The notes under the pieces: generated by a model
Seen by the model: only the letters and a program-made list of their open reading frames with translations
Told to the model about the DNA's origin: nothing
The model's database searches: none
Assembly: GCF_003288905.1 (NCBI RefSeq)
Contig: NZ_NHYL01000007.1
Coordinates: 1 to 63,701 of the forward strand
Length of the DNA stretch: 63,701 nt
Reading direction: 5' to 3'
From: Helicobacter sp. 11-8110
Lineage (GTDB): Bacteria; Campylobacterota; Campylobacteria; Campylobacterales; Helicobacteraceae
Translations under genes and position numbers: made by a program
Part shown: positions 58,963-63,701 of the stretch, piece by piece
How positions within the stretch are numbered: position 1 is the first letter of the stretch
Layout of the letters: each line of letters starts with the position of its first letter

Positions 58963-59886
58963 GTGGCTAAAGCACCTAAGCAAATTTATAGGCTTTTAAA
59001 ACAAAAGGTAATGGTAGTAAATCTCAAAGCACTTGCCAAAAAGGAGGATTCCATAGAACTTTTTAACGCACTCAAAAACGCCCTAGATGCTAAAAGCGCA
59101 GAAGAAAAATGCACTCTAACTGAAGAAATTTTTTATAATTTTAAACATATAAAAATAAATCATAATGCAGAAATACTTCCTTTAATGGCTCCTACTTTTT
59201 CTTATTTTTGTCAGATTGTCCCACCCAAAAAAGTCCCACAAGGTAAATATCTAAAAAATGATCTCAACGCAGCCCATCTGCTACATTCCATTGCACACAT
59301 TGAATTTTCTGCCATTGATTTGGCACTAGATTGTGCTTATCGCTTTAGAAATCTACCCCTAGAATATTATCAAGCGTGGGTGGAAGTCGCATTCCAAGAA
59401 GTGCATCATTTTCTCAAACTCAATCAATTGCTTCAAAGCATAGGATTTAGATATGGAGATTTTGGGGTGCACACTTTGCTTTTTGATTCGATGAAAAACT
59501 GCGATATTCTTTTAGATAGGATCGCCCTTGTGCCAAGAGGAATGGAAGCTGTGGGGCTAGATGTTAATCCCTTTTTATGCGCCAAAGTCCAAGCAAGCAA
59601 CCACCCTATTAAAGAAGACTTTTTAAAAGTCTTAGAAATAATCTACCAAGAAGAAATTTCACATGTCTCAAAAGGCAATATTTGGTTTCATTATCTATGC
59701 GACAAACAAAGCATTCCCAAGCAAAAACGCGCAGAAGTCTATTTAGAAATCCTTAAAAAACACCATTTTTCATTCCCCAAAGCCAACACCGCTTTCAACA
59801 CTCAAGCAAGGATAGAAGCTGGCTTCACACAAGAAGAGCTTACAATGCTAAGAGATTCAATATTTCTCTCTAAAAATCCCAAATAA
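58963..59886 (+). CDS. DUF455 ferritin-like protein
   Basis: Protein of 307 aa from a GTG at 58963; a Met at residue 17 is the other option. The ferritin-like four-helix pattern is clear: HLLHSIAHIEFSAIDLALD (Glu and His), VAFQEVHHFLKLNQ, and IYQEEISHVSKG, each with a Glu or ExxH for a di-iron centre. DUF455 proteins are related in fold to MiaE. Their reaction is not known. It has no clear operon partner. Confidence 0.9.
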   Translation: MAKAPKQIYRLLKQKVMVVNLKALAKKEDSIELFNALKNALDAKSAEEKCTLTEEIFYNFKHIKINHNAEILPLMAPTFSYFCQIVPPKKVPQGKYLKNDLNAAHLLHSIAHIEFSAIDLALDCAYRFRNLPLEYYQAWVEVAFQEVHHFLKLNQLLQSIGFRYGDFGVHTLLFDSMKNCDILLDRIALVPRGMEAVGLDVNPFLCAKVQASNHPIKEDFLKVLEIIYQEEISHVSKGNIWFHYLCDKQSIPKQKRAEVYLEILKKHHFSFPKANTAFNTQARIEAGFTQEELTMLRDSIFLSKNPK

Positions 59887-60001
59887 TCAATCCAAAGCCA
59901 CATTAACTTAAACCAGAAACTTAGTCAAACTAATCTTGAATTTAAAAAAGAGTTAAATGATTTTAAATATTAAATTGTAGTTATAAAAGAAGTTTTAGAA
60001 G

Positions 60002-60023
60002 ATAACAAAGCCCAAAGGCTTTG
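60002..60023. terminator. Terminator hairpin after porin 2
   Basis: AACAAAGCC, a CAAA loop, GGCTTTGTT, 10 nt after the porin stop on the minus strand. The T-run lies between the gene and the hairpin, not after it. Confidence 0.6.
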
Positions 60024-60032
60024 TTAAAAAAA

Positions 60033-61466
60033 TTAGAAGCTGTATTTTACTTCCACTCTGAATCTATCTCTATCTTCATCAAGAGGTTTTGCAGCAGCAG
60101 CAGTATTATCTACATAAGTATAATCATTTTGCAACATTGCATAGAAAGTTGATACAGTAAGTTGTTTGCTGTGTTGCCAACTGATTTTTGGAGTGATTTC
60201 AGTAAATTCAACTTTTTTAATGTTGTTATTTGATGCTACTCCTCTGTTGTAAGAAATATCATTTTCACCCCAAACAAAATCTAAACCAACTTTTAATCTA
60301 TCATCGATAAATCCATAACTTACACCAGAATAGAATACATCAATATCTTGCTCTGTGCCAAATCCTTGAACACCATAACCTCTAAGCGCTGAAGTAGAAA
60401 TACCTGTTCCAGCATTTTGCCACCAAATTGCACCAGTTCTAGATACATTTTTACCTTCATCTTCAAGTGAAACTGCTGTTCCATCTGCGAAGTTTGTAAT
60501 ATATCCCAAAGTTACATCCAATGGAAGTTGATAATCATTTCTGAAATCTGCACCCACTTCAACTACAAAAGCATCATTTGATTCTGAAATATTTGCTTTT
60601 GGTTTATCTACAGTATTTCCATTTCCATACAATGAATAGAATACAGAATCAGAATCATTATTTAATGCTGCATAAGAGTATTGTAATTTTGCTCTAAGCA
60701 AACTACCTTGCCATGAAAGCTCACCAAACACTAAAGCATCTACCGCATCATCGACATAGAATCCCCAAAGTTGTCCGCCAAAGCGACCATAGTTAGTATC
60801 AATTCCATAGATACCCGCTAAAGCATAAAGAGGTTTATCAACAGAAGTTTCCTCGCCTATATTAGGAGCAGAACTGATAACTCCATTATTATTATTAACA
60901 TTCACTTCATTAATAGCCCAAGAATCAAATGCTGCAGCTGCTAAAGTAAGATTTGGAATATCGCTATTAAGTGCTAAGATACCTGTTCCTCTATCACCAT
61001 CATAAGCGTTTGTTACAGGTGTATCAAGAAGTTGCTTACCGAGTTTGATTGTTGTTGCTGTGCTATCTGGAGTAATAGTCGCATAAAACTCTCTTACACC
61101 AAATTGACCATCAGAACCTGAACCAAGATTATTACCAGTGAATGCACCCGGATTTGGAGCTATAGTATTAGGATTACCATCTCCTTTACCATGATTTACA
61201 TTGTTGCTGTTTTGATACCATACGCCTAAGCCCAAAGCAACATTATTTACCACGGGAGTTTTGAAATCTGCTACTGCTCTCCATTGGTGATTAGCATTTG
61301 TACCGCCATTAGCGCCCTCATTGTATCTGTCATCATTGTATCGGTATCTTAAATATCCGCTTACATCAATTCCCTTAATCGCTTCTTCTAGTGGTTGAGC
61401 GAAACTTGCTGTAGATAATGCACCTAGTGCAACGCTAGCTGCAAGACTTAATTTGATAAATTTCAT
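60033..61466 (-). CDS. Major outer-membrane porin, paralogue 2 (Campylo_MOMP)
   Basis: Start ATG at 61466 with AAGGAGATTAAA before it; the frame opens further upstream, but that part has no signal peptide. MKFIKLSLAASVALGALSTA is the signal. The mature start PLEEAIKGIDVSGYLRYRYN and the end DRDRFRVEVKYSF match porin 1 at 35471-36895, while the loops differ in length and sequence. It forms the same kind of trimeric pore. The two copies are 24 kb apart and in opposite directions. Confidence 0.95.
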   Translation of the reverse strand: MKFIKLSLAASVALGALSTASFAQPLEEAIKGIDVSGYLRYRYNDDRYNEGANGGTNANHQWRAVADFKTPVVNNVALGLGVWYQNSNNVNHGKGDGNPNTIAPNPGAFTGNNLGSGSDGQFGVREFYATITPDSTATTIKLGKQLLDTPVTNAYDGDRGTGILALNSDIPNLTLAAAAFDSWAINEVNVNNNNGVISSAPNIGEETSVDKPLYALAGIYGIDTNYGRFGGQLWGFYVDDAVDALVFGELSWQGSLLRAKLQYSYAALNNDSDSVFYSLYGNGNTVDKPKANISESNDAFVVEVGADFRNDYQLPLDVTLGYITNFADGTAVSLEDEGKNVSRTGAIWWQNAGTGISTSALRGYGVQGFGTEQDIDVFYSGVSYGFIDDRLKVGLDFVWGENDISYNRGVASNNNIKKVEFTEITPKISWQHSKQLTVSTFYAMLQNDYTYVDNTAAAAKPLDEDRDRFRVEVKYSF

Positions 61467-61756
61467 TTTAATCTCCTTAAGATTGAATTTCGAAATTACA
61501 ATCTGATTATACAAAATTTCGCACACAGAAAACAAAATGAATTTGTTTAAAGTCAGAGTTTGCATAATAGATTTCTCGCTTAAAGCTTAGAATCTAAACT
61601 CATAAGCTTAACTGCGATTTTAACACAAAGTTTTTACAAATGCAAGAGTTTTAAAAAAATTAAACATAAAAATCTTTAACTTTTAGAAAAACAAATTTTA
61701 CAATGTCCCTTTATAAAACAAATCAGCAAAATATTTTTCTTAAGAAAAAACTATAT

Positions 61757-62518
61757 TTAATGAGGAATCCCAGCTGTCAATCCACCATCAATCAAATAAA
61801 GTTCCCCTGTAATAAAACTCGCCTTTGGGCTTGCTAAAAAATAGATAAGTTCTGCTACTTCACTAGGTTGTCCTATTTTCTTTAAAGGATATTTTTCTCT
61901 TTCGCTCTGCCAATAAAAATCTGTATTTCCATTATGCGTAATCTTTGCAAAATCTTGAAATAACTTCTCTGCCATCGGCGTTCTAATAGTCCCAGCACAC
62001 ACAGCATTTACTCTAATTTTTGGAGCTAAATCTATACTTAAAGACTTTGTTATCTACCCTAAAGCACCCTTAGTAAGTCCATATGCAAAGCTATTTGGCT
62101 TACCAACAAAACATTGATCCGAAGCATTAATCACAATACTTCCACCCTCTTCTTTCATATAAGGAATAGCAAGTCTCATAGTATTGACATAACCATAAAT
62201 ATTTATTTGGATTATCAAATCAAGCTCTTCATCGCTAATATCAAGAATGGTATTGCAACGATGAATACCTGCATTTAAAGAAATTACATCAAACTTTCCA
62301 AATTTTTCTACCGCTTTGGCAATAGCATTTTTAATATCTTCTTTCTTTTTGGTATCTACCGCTATAAAAAGAACATTTTCCAAATTTTATGCTACTTTAC
62401 ACCCTTCCTCTTAATTTATATCCATAAAAGCAACCTTGTAGCCTTTTTGATGAAACTTATACACACAAGCATTACCTATACCTGTAGAACCTCCTGTAAT
62501 AAATACAAGTTTATCCAT
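61757..62518 (-). pseudogene. Short-chain dehydrogenase/reductase with three in-frame stops
   Basis: One frame runs from the ATG at 62518 to the end at 61757: MDKLVFITGGSTGIGNACVY (Rossmann TGxxxGIG), LNAGIH (NAG), the active-site YGLTK, PKIRVNAVCAGTIRTPMAEK and LIDGGLTAG. It is broken by TAA after MDIN, TAA after CKVA, and TAG after GALG, without any frameshift. The 250-residue length is normal for a classical SDR. Binding site AGGAGACAAT is still present upstream. Confidence 0.9.
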
Positions 62519-63701
62519 AATATTGTCTCCTTTTTATTATTCATAACAAAGCCATTAAGACTTATTTAACTTTAAGATATTTTAATATAAGGCTTGATGA
62601 ATCCAAAAAGACAATGAAATTTTATTGATTTTTAAAACAAACTTGTAAGCTTTCAAAATCCTACAAGCAAATACCTATAAGAATAAACAATAAGATAATT
62701 TTTATAATTAGGCGCATATAAAAATAGTTACTTTAAGTAACCATTTTTATATAAATAAATTACTTTAAATCATAAAACTATTTCATAATAATTGTTTTAT
62801 CTGCAAAAAACTACTCATCTATCAAAGCATTAAAAAGAACAGATTTCACACAACCCACAAATAAACAATTATCCCAAAGAATCTCACAAAGCTTACGCCT
62901 TATAACTCACCTATCACTATTAATCACTATTAAAATATATTTATCAATGATTTTAAAAACCACTACAACTAGCCACCAATAATCCAAATAAATTTAAACC
63001 CCACAAACATTCAAACTAACACTCCATTTCCAATCCACTCTAACCCTTTTACTCTCATTTAGCAAAAACCCTGCACTAACACAATCAACAATCCACCCCC
63101 CATATATTAAACCTTTCAATCTCTAGCAACTCTTTATCTCACTTATTTCCTTTTAATGCTAGAATTTCTATCTTTTAATTTTTAGATTCCACCTAACAAT
63201 CCTAATATTAAAATTACAAAATCTATCATCATACGCCCACTCAAAAAACCAATACAAGCCTTTAACCACAAAGATTCCAAGCAGAATCTTTAATCTTTAA
63301 TCTTTAATCTTTAATCTTTAATCTTTAATCTTTAATCTTTAATCTTTAATCTTTAATCTTTAATCTTGCAACATTTACCTTAAAGTAAATCTCCACCCCA
63401 AACCCAATTCCCCATACTAGCAACCACCAAAGCATCAAAAACTCTCTGCTAATATTTCAAAAATACCTATTAAACCTATATTATTCTACTACTCCCAATA
63501 CATACCATTTCGCACATTTATTCTTTAGCATAGACAATCATAAACTTCTATCTTTTATACACTTTATTCCTAATCCTCTTAAATTTCTATTTATCTGTCT
63601 ATTTACCAAACAATCATTAATTAAATATTTCAACGAAAAATATTAATATTAACATAAGGCAGTAAGAGTAATATCAAATATTAATAGTGCAATCTTAATG
63701 G
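62519..63701. other. AT-rich non-coding tail with no gene seen
   Basis: About 1.2 kb with no open frame of note, no RNA gene and no recognisable mobile element. The only clear structure is the heptamer tract at 63285-63367. A short inverted motif near 62716-62752 (AAATAGTTACTTTAAGTAAC and its mirror) could be a terminator-like hairpin. Confidence 0.6.
63285..63367 (+). repeat. Heptanucleotide tandem repeat, 11-12 copies
   Basis: AATCTTT repeated eleven times plus six bases, without a mismatch. It lies in non-coding DNA. A perfect tract of this length should vary in copy number. Confidence 0.97.

Overview
The window is AT-rich with short intergenic gaps and carries two Campylobacter-type major outer membrane porins, an NrfH/NrfA nitrite reductase pair, PEB4, a two-subunit-type pyruvate carboxylase subunit A and a UPF0323 lipoprotein. 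This points to Campylobacterota, most likely an intestinal or enterohepatic Helicobacter related to H. pullorum or H. canadensis. The species is inference; no rRNA is present to settle it.

Layout. (1) 1-8.6 kb is an accessory block. It opens with a 15-repeat CRISPR array without cas genes. A run of minus-strand genes and pseudogenes follows: two BspA-like DUF285 pseudogenes, a sirtuin, a two-nuclease DUF2779 protein, a PD-(D/E)XK-like protein, a DUF1643 protein, a ParE-type toxin pair and a broken alpha/beta hydrolase. They are separated by copies of a dispersed intergenic element. The block ends in CRISPR debris: a C. jejuni-like type II-C repeat with a recognisable tracrRNA, and an inverted copy of the first array's leader plus one repeat. 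(2) 8.7-19.2 kb holds an abiEi-abiEii module split by a roughly 9-kb insert. The insert carries traF, traW and traU remnants of an F-type conjugation system, an IS1595-family element, and a lipoprotein/LpoB/CsgG operon. abiEii and traW are reciprocally fused at a shared 15-bp sequence, the pattern left when a circular molecule enters by a single crossover. (3) 19.7-61.5 kb is mostly core: uvrD, uppP, a TonB-dependent receptor, pycA, the rpmH-rnpA-yidD-yidC-khpB-mnmE cluster, hemL, porin 1, thiC, mrp, thiL-nadC-nadA-psd-bpt-mltC-type genes, DJ-1/efp/fba/peb4, nrfHA, rnpB, hypE, gdhA, a periplasmic DNA ligase, and porin 2. (4) 61.7-63.7 kb is a short-chain dehydrogenase pseudogene with three in-frame stops, then about 1.2 kb of AT-rich non-coding DNA with an 11-12-copy heptamer repeat.

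How it fits together. The core genes serve ribosome and tRNA maturation and membrane insertion (rpmH to mnmE), thiamine and NAD synthesis (thiC, thiL, nadA, nadC), anaerobic respiration of nitrite (nrfHA), [NiFe]-hydrogenase maturation (hypE), glycolysis/gluconeogenesis (fba, pycA) and outer-membrane traffic (porins, TonB receptor). The first 19 kb looks like a decaying defence-and-mobility island: remnants of two CRISPR types, two toxin-antitoxin modules, several nuclease-like proteins and a dismantled conjugation operon.

Most notable: the reciprocal abiEii/traW chimeras, the inverted CRISPR leader duplication next to a type II-C relic, and spacers that read consistently antisense to plausible coding sequence, two of them tiling one target.
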